Below the pieces are notes generated by a model, which ran no database searches, was not told the DNA's origin, and saw only the letters and a program-made list of their open reading frames with translations. DNA of 49,394 nucleotides from an uncultured Eubacteriales bacterium (GTDB taxonomy: Bacteria > Bacillota > Clostridia > Oscillospirales > CAG-272), in the NCBI GenBank assembly GCA_900546695.1, contig URDX01000012.1, positions 1 to 49,394 on the forward strand, in the 5' to 3' direction. The translations under genes were made by a program, and so were the position numbers. This document shows positions 24,495-32,462 of this stretch, piece by piece. The number at the start of each line of letters is the position of its first letter. Position 1 is the stretch's first letter.

Positions 24495-25607
24495 CTACAG
24501 CGCGCCTGAAATATCACGTTCCGCCGAGCGGTAGAAGCCGACGGGCGCATAGTCCCGCTTTTCGAGCCGCAGCAGCAGTCCCAGCAGCTCCGCGCCGCGC
24601 TCGCCGCCCTCGGGAACACCGAAGCGCAGACTGTGCAGCAGTCGCGAGGTATCATACTCGGCATGACGCGAATCTGCCCGCCGAAGCGGAAGCCCGAGCA
24701 GCCGCGCAGCGGCAATTATCTGTTCGGTCCCGATACCGCTCTCATCCGAGTGCAGCTCATAGCTGAGCGCGCCGTCGCCTGCCGTGCCTATGCGGCAGCA
24801 GCTGCGGCGAAGCAGCGCAAAGACCATCCCGCGCGGCATGAGCGATACGGACATTGCGATATGCAGGTCATAGCGGCGTATCAGTCGCTCCGCGCCCGAC
24901 AACCGTCCCTCGGACAGATCCTCTATCGGCAGGATGCAGTACTGAGCCGAGCCCTGCTCGACCTCGCCGCACGCCTGCTCGGGGCTGTCGCTGAACACGC
25001 GCGACAGTCCGTCCTGCGCGGTGCACAGATACGGGGTGAAAAACTCGGCGGCAAGGTCGGAATAGCCGTTCTGCATGTAGCAGACGCGCACAAGCTCGGT
25101 AGGCGATATTCTCGCGCCGAGCAGCCCGTCCGGGCAGAGCGAAGCAAGCCCCGACTCGCCGAGCGCACGGTACAGCCCGCGCACGAGCATGACACGGTCG
25201 TATATCCCGAGCAGCTCGGGTGCGCCTATCGGGTTTATGCCGTCGCGCAGCGACCGCTGCGGCAGCAGCCCCGACACATCCGCGCAGAGCGATGCCGTAA
25301 GCCTCGCGACGGTCTCGCGATAGCTCCCCGACAGCGAATCGAGACTCAGCTCGGGCAGTGAGTGCACAAGCGCCTCGGCAAGCTCATACAGATGAGCCTC
25401 CCGTCGCTGCGCAGCCGACGCGAGAGCACGGTCGAGCTCGCCGATATTATCGAGACACACCCCGATATCTCCGTCCGATGCGCCGCCTGTGTTATCCACT
25501 GACGACGCGAGTCCCGCATTACCCATTAACGACACGAAGCCCGCATCACCTGTTCCCGACGCAAGGCTCGCACCGTAGCTGCCGACGGGGTCACCGCTCC
25601 GCGGCAT
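24495..25607 (-). CDS. Prephenate-dehydratase-like protein of unknown function
   Basis: 370 residues. Residues 1-48 are Gly/Ser/Ala-rich and imperfectly repeated. Residues 50-130 form a charged helix region (NIGELDRALASAAQRREAHL) reminiscent of chorismate mutase. Residues about 173-265 resemble the ligand-binding lobes of prephenate dehydratase: RVCYMQNGYSDLAAEFF against its G-x-YSE-AA-x-x-FF, and EVEQGSAQYCILPIEDLSEG against AV-x-x-G-x-AD-x-G-x-x-PIENS-x-x-G. The catalytic Thr-Arg-Phe region is not recognisable, so activity is doubtful. The start overlaps the htpG stop by 1 nt (TAATG), implying coupling. Confidence 0.5.
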   Translation of the reverse strand: MPRSGDPVGSYGASLASGTGDAGFVSLMGNAGLASSVDNTGGASDGDIGVCLDNIGELDRALASAAQRREAHLYELAEALVHSLPELSLDSLSGSYRETVARLTASLCADVSGLLPQRSLRDGINPIGAPELLGIYDRVMLVRGLYRALGESGLASLCPDGLLGARISPTELVRVCYMQNGYSDLAAEFFTPYLCTAQDGLSRVFSDSPEQACGEVEQGSAQYCILPIEDLSEGRLSGAERLIRRYDLHIAMSVSLMPRGMVFALLRRSCCRIGTAGDGALSYELHSDESGIGTEQIIAAARLLGLPLRRADSRHAEYDTSRLLHSLRFGVPEGGERGAELLGLLLRLEKRDYAPVGFYRSAERDISGAL

Positions 25608-27595
25608 TACTTGTTCCCGCCGAGGACATCCTCCTCAAGCAGCGCAAAGCTGCCGCTGAGGAAGCTCTTAAGCTCCTCCGCGCTGAGCTGTCTCTGCGCG
25701 AGCAGCGCAAGGGTGTAGACCTGCTTTGCAACGCGCTCGTTGTGCTCGTTTTCGCCCGCCTCAGCGGCATCGCCGAGCGCGCGTATCAGCTTGCTGTTCG
25801 AGTTGAGCACGAGCGTTGCGTCGAGCGGCATGCTCATTCCGCCGTCCTCTCCGCCGCTCATGCGGTACATGCGCATCATATCGTCCATACGGCGGGTCTG
25901 CTCGGAGATGTTGAGCAGCGCGGGGATGCTCTCATCGCGCAGCGCCTCGCAGCGCACAGTCAGGCGATCGCTGCCGCTGACCTTCTTGAACAGCTCCTCG
26001 AGCGCCTTGCTCTCGTACTTTTCGCCGTCGCCCTTGAGCGCATCGGCAACGTCCGCGTCGATACGGACGAACTTGATGCTGCGGTCGCCCTCGATAACGT
26101 TGATATACTGCGTATCGAGCACCTTATCGAGCAGCGCGACCTCTATGCCCTCGCTCTCGAACATCGAGATGTACTGTGCCTGAGCCGCCTTGTCCGTCGT
26201 ATAGTAAACGGTGTTCTCGTGCTTTGCCTTTGCCGCCTCGAGATATTCGTCAACCGTGCGGAAGCCGCCCGATGTCAGCGGCAGGAGCAGCGCGCTCTTT
26301 ACGCGGTCATAGAACTTTCTGTCGCGCAGGCATGCATACTCAACGAACACCTTGAGATCGCCCCAGAGCTTTTCGTACGCCTCGCGGTCGGTATTGAACA
26401 TGCCCGTGAGCTTGTCGCAGACCTTCTTGACGATGTGCGCCGAGACCTTGGAAACGTATGCGTTATTCTGGAGGTAGGAACGCGAGACGTTCAGCGGTAG
26501 CTCGGGGCAGTCAAGCACGCCCTTGAGCATAAGCATGTACTCGGGAATTACCTCCTTGATGTTGTCGGCGACGAACACCTGATTGTAGTATAGCTTTACC
26601 TGACCCTCAAGGCTCTCAAACTCGCTGCCTATGCGCGGGAAGTAGAGTATGCCCTTGAAGTTAAGCGGGTAGTCCGCATTGATGTGGATATGGAAAAGCG
26701 GCTCCTTCCAGTCGTGGAATACGCGGGTGTAAAACTCCTTGTACTCCTCCTCGGTGCAGTCGGACGGGCGGCGCTGCCAGAGAGGGTTGGTGTCGTTTAT
26801 CGGCTTCTCCTCATGCTCGTGCTCCGCGCACTCCTCGCAGCTGCAGCCGTCGCCGTGCTCGTGTCCGTCGGCATTCTTGCCTTCGGCCCCATCCTCGGTC
26901 TTTGCCTCGGCAGCCTTCTTTGCCTTCTCCTCGAGCTCCGCCTTCGTCTTGACCGATTCAAAGTAGATCGGAACGGGCATGAACGAGCAGTATTTATCGA
27001 GAATGTCGCGCAGCTTGAACTCACTCAGATACTCACGCCCCTCCTCGCTGATGTGCATGATAACGTCGGTGCCTCTGCCCTCGCGCTCGCCCTCGCCCAT
27101 CTCGTAGTCGCCCGCCTCGGAGCAGACCCATCTGACCGCGGGAGCGCCCGTATACGAGCGTGTGATGAGCTCGACGCTGTCGCTGACCATGAAGGCGGAA
27201 TAGAAGCCGAGTCCGAAATGTCCGATTATACCCGTCGCGCCGCCCTCGGTGTTTTCATACTTGGAGATAAAGTCCACCGCACCCGACAGCGCGATCTGAC
27301 AGATGAACTTCTCCACCTCCTCGCGGCTCATTCCGATACCGTTATCCGAGACGGTTATCGTGCCCGCGTCGCGGTCGAGACGGACGTCTATGCGGAACTC
27401 GTCGTCGTCGACGTCGCGCACCTCACCGAGCGAGGAGAGCCTGCGCAGCTTAGTCACCGCATCGCATGCGTTTGAAACTATCTCGCGGAGAAATATCTCC
27501 TTCTCGCTGTACAGCCATCTCTTTATGACGGGGAATATATGCTCCGCCTCGACGGTGATACCGCCCTTGGTTACATTTTCGTTTTCTGCTGACAT
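25607..27595 (-). CDS. htpG: Molecular chaperone HtpG (Hsp90)
   Basis: 662-residue bacterial Hsp90 that helps fold client proteins. GHKL ATPase motifs: EIVSNACDAVTKL (E/N, near 38), VSDNGIGMS (near 82), GHFGLGFYSAFMV (near 125), and RGTDVIMHI. A middle domain with NPLWQRRPSD and a C-terminal dimerisation domain follow. Unusual: the charged linker carries a His/Cys-rich insert HEHGDGCSCEECAEHEH at residues 245-261, not part of standard HtpG. The start at 27595 follows AGAAAGG. Coupled to the downstream prephenate-dehydratase-like gene. Confidence 0.95.
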   Translation of the reverse strand: MSAENENVTKGGITVEAEHIFPVIKRWLYSEKEIFLREIVSNACDAVTKLRRLSSLGEVRDVDDDEFRIDVRLDRDAGTITVSDNGIGMSREEVEKFICQIALSGAVDFISKYENTEGGATGIIGHFGLGFYSAFMVSDSVELITRSYTGAPAVRWVCSEAGDYEMGEGEREGRGTDVIMHISEEGREYLSEFKLRDILDKYCSFMPVPIYFESVKTKAELEEKAKKAAEAKTEDGAEGKNADGHEHGDGCSCEECAEHEHEEKPINDTNPLWQRRPSDCTEEEYKEFYTRVFHDWKEPLFHIHINADYPLNFKGILYFPRIGSEFESLEGQVKLYYNQVFVADNIKEVIPEYMLMLKGVLDCPELPLNVSRSYLQNNAYVSKVSAHIVKKVCDKLTGMFNTDREAYEKLWGDLKVFVEYACLRDRKFYDRVKSALLLPLTSGGFRTVDEYLEAAKAKHENTVYYTTDKAAQAQYISMFESEGIEVALLDKVLDTQYINVIEGDRSIKFVRIDADVADALKGDGEKYESKALEELFKKVSGSDRLTVRCEALRDESIPALLNISEQTRRMDDMMRMYRMSGGEDGGMSMPLDATLVLNSNSKLIRALGDAAEAGENEHNERVAKQVYTLALLAQRQLSAEELKSFLSGSFALLEEDVLGGNK

Positions 27596-27676
27596 ATAGA
27601 TCATACCTTTCTGTTGCTGTTTATCCGCCGCGGCGGACGATATATATTGTTGTGTCATGCCGATTGACAGACGGCG

Positions 27677-28540
27677 CTATGTCTGCTCCCGCTGCCCGCC
27701 CGGGGGCTGCGCAAGACGCAGACTGTGCCAGAAGTTGAGCGTTTCAAAGCCGCGCTCGAGCTGATTGCAGAGATAATTCTCGCAGACCGTGCAGAGCTGA
27801 GTGGCGACCGCACCCTCCGCCTCGAAGGAGAGAAAACGTTTTATCGGTGCCGAGGCGATGCGCCGCATAAGCCCGAGCAGCTCGGGCGAGAGCGAAAATG
27901 ATGCTGCCGCGCCCCTGCGCTCGTCCTCCGTCTGTGTCCGCAGACTACGGTTTATATCCGCGCGGATTGCACGCTCGACGCAGCTCTCGCAGCGCAGCGT
28001 TCCGCCCGTGAGATCGAGCAGCATATACGGTGAGTCGACCGCGCCGCATTCGGCACAGCCGCCGAGATCGGGGGCAAAGCCCGACAGCGACATTGCCTTG
28101 AGCTCGAACGCCGCCTTTATCAGCTCCTGCGGGCGCATATCGGTCATTATCGCGTAAAGCGAGTTGAGCAGCAGCCGCAGCATGTCCGCCGCGCCGTCCG
28201 CGTTCCCCTCGGGAAACAGCTCGCAGCAGATGCTGAAGAAGTACTGCGCGAGCGCAAAACCCTCGATATCGAGCCGTATCGGGTAGAACACCTCAATCGG
28301 CACCGCCTCGCGCAGCCAGCGCCGACCCTCGCGCTCATAGAAGGTCATCTCGCTGTAGCACATCAGCTGTGCGGAGGTGATAAACGGACTCTTGATGCTG
28401 CGCGCCCCCTTAGCCATTATCGACATTCTGCCGTACTCCGCCGTCATTATCGAGAGCAGCTTGTCGGTCTCGCCGAGCAGCACCTCCCGCACAACGAGGC
28501 CGCGCACGCGCAGCTCGGTCGTATGACTCTTTTCTCTCAT
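27677..28540 (-). CDS. recO: DNA repair protein RecO
   Basis: Recombination mediator that loads RecA with RecR. 287 residues: N-terminal OB fold (VRGLVVREVLLGETDKLLSIMTAEYGRMSIMAKGARS), helical middle, and a zinc site CAEC...CESC in residues 160-192. Directly downstream of era on the same strand, a conserved linkage, but here separated from it by structured-repeat copy 4. Confidence 0.93.
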   Translation of the reverse strand: MREKSHTTELRVRGLVVREVLLGETDKLLSIMTAEYGRMSIMAKGARSIKSPFITSAQLMCYSEMTFYEREGRRWLREAVPIEVFYPIRLDIEGFALAQYFFSICCELFPEGNADGAADMLRLLLNSLYAIMTDMRPQELIKAAFELKAMSLSGFAPDLGGCAECGAVDSPYMLLDLTGGTLRCESCVERAIRADINRSLRTQTEDERRGAAASFSLSPELLGLMRRIASAPIKRFLSFEAEGAVATQLCTVCENYLCNQLERGFETLNFWHSLRLAQPPGGQREQT

Positions 28541-28560
28541 GGCATTACCCCGCTGCGGGA

Positions 28561-28815
28561 CTGTTAAAAACGACTTTTTTAACGGCTCCCCTTGATTTCA
28601 AGGGGATAGGTAAAAACGTTCGGAGTGAGTGGTTTTGTCCCGTCAGGCGTACAAGCGTACGTCGAGGGGCAAAAACGTTCGCAGAAAAAGCGGATAACTA
28701 TTCTGTTGGGGAAATCCGATAGGATTTCATCAGCTTTCCTTGTGTTTGTGCTGAACAAGAACTCAATTCATACTTTTATCCGCTTTTTCGGTCCGGACGT
28801 TTTTAACATCCCCGC
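28561..28815 (+). repeat. Structured intergenic repeat, copy 4 (between era and recO)
   Basis: Starts with a GTTAAAAA/TTTTTAAC hairpin and a CCCCTT/AAGGGG hairpin, then GGATAGGTAAAAACGTTCGGAGTG. Main hairpin TTTTGTCCC (28633-28641) / GGGGCAAAA (28666-28674) includes one T-G pair and an inner CGTAC/GTACG. Outer stem GAAAAAGCGGATAA (28684-28697) / TTATCCGCTTTTTC (28776-28789), 14 bp perfect. It ends CGGTCCGGACG and TTTTTA about 20 bp from the era stop. Confidence 0.85.
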
Positions 28816-28826
28816 TTTTGCAAGAT

Positions 28827-29723
28827 TTACTCGAAATCGTGCTTAAGATCGTAGCCGAAGTCGCCGAGATAGTAGTCGCTGTCGCGCCATTTCTCCTTGA
28901 CCTTGACCCAGAGGTCGAGATGCACCTTGACCCCGAAAAACGCCTCAAGATCCTCGCGCGCATACGAGCCTATCTTCTTTATCATCTCGCCGCCGTGACC
29001 GATTATGATGCGCTTGTGCGCCTCGCGCTCGCAGTATATCTCGGCGCGGACGCGGATGAGCGTTCCCTCGTCGACAAACTCCTCTATAACGACGGCGGTG
29101 CCGTGCGGGACCTCGTCGGAGAGCAGACGCAGCATCTTCTCGCGTATCGTCTCGGAAACGAGACGGCGCTCGGTCTGGTCGGTCGAGATGTCGCCGGGAA
29201 AGAACCACGGACCCTCGGAGAGAAATTTTTCAGCCTCGCCGAGCACCTCGTCAACGCCCTTTCCGCGCACCGCGGAGGTCGGAACGACTGCGTCGAGCTC
29301 GAACTCCTCGCTGTATGCCGCAATGGTCTCCGCGATGCGAACGGCGTTCGAGCGGTCGGTCTTGTTGATAACGAGAATTATCGGCGTGCCCGATGCGCTC
29401 AGTCTGCGCAGGATGTCGCGCTCGATGTCGCCCACACGCGGCTCGGGTTCGACGACGACTATCGCGCCGTCGGTCTGCCCGATGGTGTGCTCGACCGCGC
29501 CGACCATGTATTTTCCGAGCTTGGTGCGCGGAGCGTGCATTCCCGGCGTATCGAGAAATACGAACTGATCCTCGCCGCGCGAGAGAATACCCGTTATGCG
29601 GTTCCGCGTCGTCTGCGGCTTTGAGGATACGATGGTTATCTTCTCGCCTACCATGGCGTTTACGAGGGTCGATTTTCCGACGTTCGGTCTGCCGAGTACG
29701 GCGATAAAGCCTGTTCTTGTCAT
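28827..29723 (-). CDS. era: GTPase Era
   Basis: Essential GTPase that binds 16S rRNA near its 3' end during 30S assembly. 298 residues: G1 GRPNVGKST, G2 region QTTRNRI, G3 DTPGMH, G4 NKTD, then a C-terminal KH domain (AEIYCEREAHKRIIIGHGGE, IKKIGSYAREDLE, DLWVKVKEKWR). The start at 29723 (MTRTGFIAVLG) gives normal length; an upstream extension is unsupported. It follows the M18 aminopeptidase gene with a 41-bp gap. Confidence 0.96.
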   Translation of the reverse strand: MTRTGFIAVLGRPNVGKSTLVNAMVGEKITIVSSKPQTTRNRITGILSRGEDQFVFLDTPGMHAPRTKLGKYMVGAVEHTIGQTDGAIVVVEPEPRVGDIERDILRRLSASGTPIILVINKTDRSNAVRIAETIAAYSEEFELDAVVPTSAVRGKGVDEVLGEAEKFLSEGPWFFPGDISTDQTERRLVSETIREKMLRLLSDEVPHGTAVVIEEFVDEGTLIRVRAEIYCEREAHKRIIIGHGGEMIKKIGSYAREDLEAFFGVKVHLDLWVKVKEKWRDSDYYLGDFGYDLKHDFE

Positions 29724-29764
29724 AGAGTAATTTGCCTTTCCGATTTTATAGGTAGTCTCCCGAC

Positions 29765-31165
29765 TCAGTCGCGGGAATTGAAAGCGCAAAGCGCAAGATG
29801 TGTCATATAGAGGTCGACCTTTGAGATGGTCTCGTACGGCGCATGCATCGAAAGCACGGGAACACCGAGGTCGACGGTGTTGATGCCGTGACGCGCGATA
29901 TACGCAGCGACCGTTCCGCCGCCGCCCGCATCGACCTTTCCGAGCTCGGCGGTCTGCCATACAACGCCCGCGCCGTCAAGGATGCGGCGTATCCTGCCGA
30001 CAAACTCGGCGGATGCATCGCTCGTTCCGTATTTTCCTCTGCTGCCCGTGTACTTGTTCATTACAACGCCGCCGCCGATGACAGCCGCGTTTCTGCGGTC
30101 GTAAACGTCCGCATGCATCGGGTCGAACGCCGCGCTGACATCTGCGGAGAGGCATGCCGATGCCGCTCTGACGGCTGCATCCGACGCGCCGTATGCGTCC
30201 GAGATGGCATGGATAACATCGCCGAGAACGTCGCTCTGCATTCCCGTAACGCCGTCGCTGCCCGTCTCCTCCTTGTCGGCGAGAATGACGAGCATGGTGT
30301 GACGGCTGTCCGCGCACTCAAAGAGTGCGGTAAGCTCGGGATACGCGCAGACGCGGTCGTCGTGCCCGTACGCGCCGACCATTGAACGGTCAAAGCCGAT
30401 GTCGCGCGCCTTTGCGGCGGGCACAGCGCTCAGCTCCGCGCTGATAAAGTCCTCCTCGGTTATGCCGTAGCGCTCGGAGAGCAGACGCATCGTCTCAAGC
30501 TTGACGCGCTCGGAGACCTCCGTGTCGGGGAACGGCTCGCTGCCGATAAGCAGGTTCATGTTCTCACCCTTGATGCCCTTGTTCATCGGCTGCGTCATCT
30601 GCTCGGAAGCGAGATGTATGAGCAGGTCGGGAATGGTGAAGAGCGGGTCGCTCTCATCCTCGCCGACGCACACATCGACCGTGCTGCCGTCCGCGCGGAC
30701 GACAACGCCGTGCAGCGCAAGCGGGATGGTTACCCACTGATACTTCTTGATTCCGCCGTAATAGTGGGTCTTGAAGTACGAGAAGCCGCCCTCCTCAAAA
30801 AGCGGATGCTGCTTGAGGTCGAGACGGGGAGAGTCGACATGCGCCGCCGTTATGCGGATGCCGTCGCGCTCGATATCCTCGCTGCCGAGCGAAAAGAGAT
30901 AGAGCGACTTTCCGCAGTTGTTGTAGTAGTATTTTCCGCCGCGCTCGAGCTTTTCGCCGAAGCGGAAGGCGCGGTAGCCGTTTGCCTCCGCCATTTCTAT
31001 GCCGCGCTTTACCGCCTCGCGCTCGGTCTTTGCCGCGTTGAGAAACGCCTTGTAGCCCTCGGCGTAATCCTTTGCCTTGCCTGCGGTGCCCTCCGCACCG
31101 TCATCATATGCGTTCTTTGCCTTAAAAAGCAGCTGCTCGCTGAGCTTCTTCGAGCTGTCCTCCAT
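29765..31165 (-). CDS. M18 family aminopeptidase
   Basis: Dinuclear zinc aminopeptidase, 466 residues, likely cytoplasmic peptide turnover. Visible metal-site segments: ITAAHVDSPRLDLKQHP (His and Asp), GHDDRVCAY (Asp), DKEETGSDG (Glu-Glu) and a C-terminal VPVLSMHAPYE (His). The start at 31165 follows GGGAGGA; the longer frame is not conserved. Preceded by a good minus-strand promoter and followed by era. Confidence 0.92.
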   Translation of the reverse strand: MEDSSKKLSEQLLFKAKNAYDDGAEGTAGKAKDYAEGYKAFLNAAKTEREAVKRGIEMAEANGYRAFRFGEKLERGGKYYYNNCGKSLYLFSLGSEDIERDGIRITAAHVDSPRLDLKQHPLFEEGGFSYFKTHYYGGIKKYQWVTIPLALHGVVVRADGSTVDVCVGEDESDPLFTIPDLLIHLASEQMTQPMNKGIKGENMNLLIGSEPFPDTEVSERVKLETMRLLSERYGITEEDFISAELSAVPAAKARDIGFDRSMVGAYGHDDRVCAYPELTALFECADSRHTMLVILADKEETGSDGVTGMQSDVLGDVIHAISDAYGASDAAVRAASACLSADVSAAFDPMHADVYDRRNAAVIGGGVVMNKYTGSRGKYGTSDASAEFVGRIRRILDGAGVVWQTAELGKVDAGGGGTVAAYIARHGINTVDLGVPVLSMHAPYETISKVDLYMTHLALCAFNSRD

Positions 31166-31322
31166 AAAAAATCCTCCCTTTCGCCGCGCACCGGACGCCG
31201 TTCGTGCCGCATGTTCCGCGCGGTGCATACGCACCGCAAAAAGTCACCGAAAATCGCGGCCCTGATGCCGCTTTTTTCGAGTTCGTACATATAATTATTG
31301 TGTCACTTATAAACACTTAATC

Positions 31323-31351
31323 ATTTTAATACATCCCCGCCCTTTTGTCAA
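31323..31351 (-). promoter_or_regulatory. Promoter of the aminopeptidase-era transcript
   Basis: On the minus strand: TTGACA (31346-31351), a 17-bp spacer and TAAAAT (31323-31328). Confidence 0.8.
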
Positions 31352-31544
31352 GGAAAATACCGCCTTTGGACCCGGAGCCGGGTAAAAATTTTGCCTGCAC
31401 CGCGGGGCTTTCGTTCGCGCCCGCACCGGCGCGGCATGATTTTTCATAAAGGCCCCCCGAAAAAGCTTTTTCCGCTCCGAAACCGGGGTGCACCATACTC
31501 ATAGTCTTTGCAGCAGCTCGACCACATACGGTTCGTTATCCTCT

Positions 31545-31806
31545 GCAAATCATAACGCGCCGTTAAACTTAACTTCGGCAGCGGTTGTACGAATAATCGC
31601 TGCGGAAAAACAACACCGTTATGTATTTCCCTCGGCAGCGGGTGTACATGCTCGAAGAGTAGGAAAAACAAAAGTTTTATACGTGCATTCTTCTGACAAG
31701 AAACGCGAGACGTAATGCCTGCCGAGCGTTTCGGACGATAACTCGCCTTTGCGCTATCGGCTGAGCAGTCAGGGGGAGATACATAAGAGGGGGAATCGGC
31801 GCGGCC
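31545..31806 (-). repeat. Dispersed intergenic repeat, copy B (inverted relative to copy A)
   Basis: Reverse complement matches window positions 1-260: identical over 31754-31806, then diverged with conserved blocks (GTGTACACCC, GCCGAGGGAAATACA, GCTGCCGAAGTTAAGTTTAAC). No frame is preserved, so it is probably non-coding or a remnant mobile element. Confidence 0.85.
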
Positions 31807-31851
31807 ATATGCTCGCGTATGCGAGCATCTTCAGCGCCGCCCCCTCTTATG
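31782..31851. repeat. Nested hairpin at the boundary of repeat copy B
   Basis: CATAAGAGGGGG (31782-31793) pairs with CCCCCTCTTATG (31840-31851); inside are GGCGC/GCGCC and ATGCTCGC (31809-31816) / GCGAGCAT (31821-31828). Three nested stems form one long hairpin. The window start falls within the equivalent structure of copy A. Confidence 0.85.
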
Positions 31852-32316
31852 CGCGCTTTTCTTTCCGCCACTTTCTTTTTCGCGTAAAAAGAAAGTGGTA
31901 AAAAAAGAACAACTATATCATCTATCCATATACACTTGACCGCGGCAGCGAGAATGAACCCTCGCGATACAGACAATTTTTTATGTGAAAAATCAAGGCT
32001 TGTTAGCATACGTTTCAGTTCCCAACAGCCCCTCCGCTTCGCTACGCTCAGCACTTCTCGCTGCGGCTCGGTCACTCGCGGCTCTGACAGCCCACCGGGC
32101 GGTCATTCACTACCGCTTGCTCGGCTGCGGCTTCGCCTTGCCTCCCCCCTACACAAGTGCAATTTTGCGGTCTTGCAAAGCAAGATTGCTGCCGACGGCA
32201 GCAAAGCAAAATTCCATATTAAACCGCACAGCGGTTTAATGAGGGCGGCATTCGTGTGCGGAATCCGCACCTTGCATTATCAGCCTGATTTCCCTCAGAT
32301 TTTCTCTTGTCATATC
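31852..32316. repeat. Gene-free region with several small inverted repeats
   Basis: A perfect 13-bp hairpin CCACTTTCTTTTT (31868-31880) / AAAAAGAAAGTGG (31886-31898); GCTGCCG/CGGCAGC near 32190; TTAAACCGC/GCGGTTTAA near 32219-32239. No gene is credible. The stretch resembles another dispersed non-coding element rather than decayed coding sequence. Confidence 0.6.
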
Positions 32317-32380
32317 AAAAAACCACCCCCGCGTTTTACACAGGCGACGGGGCGTCGTGCGTTCGCGGGGGTGGCTTTTT
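32317..32380. terminator. Bidirectional terminator downstream of gnd
   Basis: Arms CCACCCCCGCG (32323-32333) and CGCGGGGGTGG (32364-32374), flanked by A6 on the left and CTTTTT on the right, so a T-run follows on either strand. It serves gnd on the minus strand. Confidence 0.85.
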
Positions 32381-32462
32381 ATCCGACGTGCTTACCGCAC
32401 GGTCGATTTACATATTATCTGTCCGGGCTCTTCCGGTCAAGCGCTGTTCGGGTCAGGCGCTG

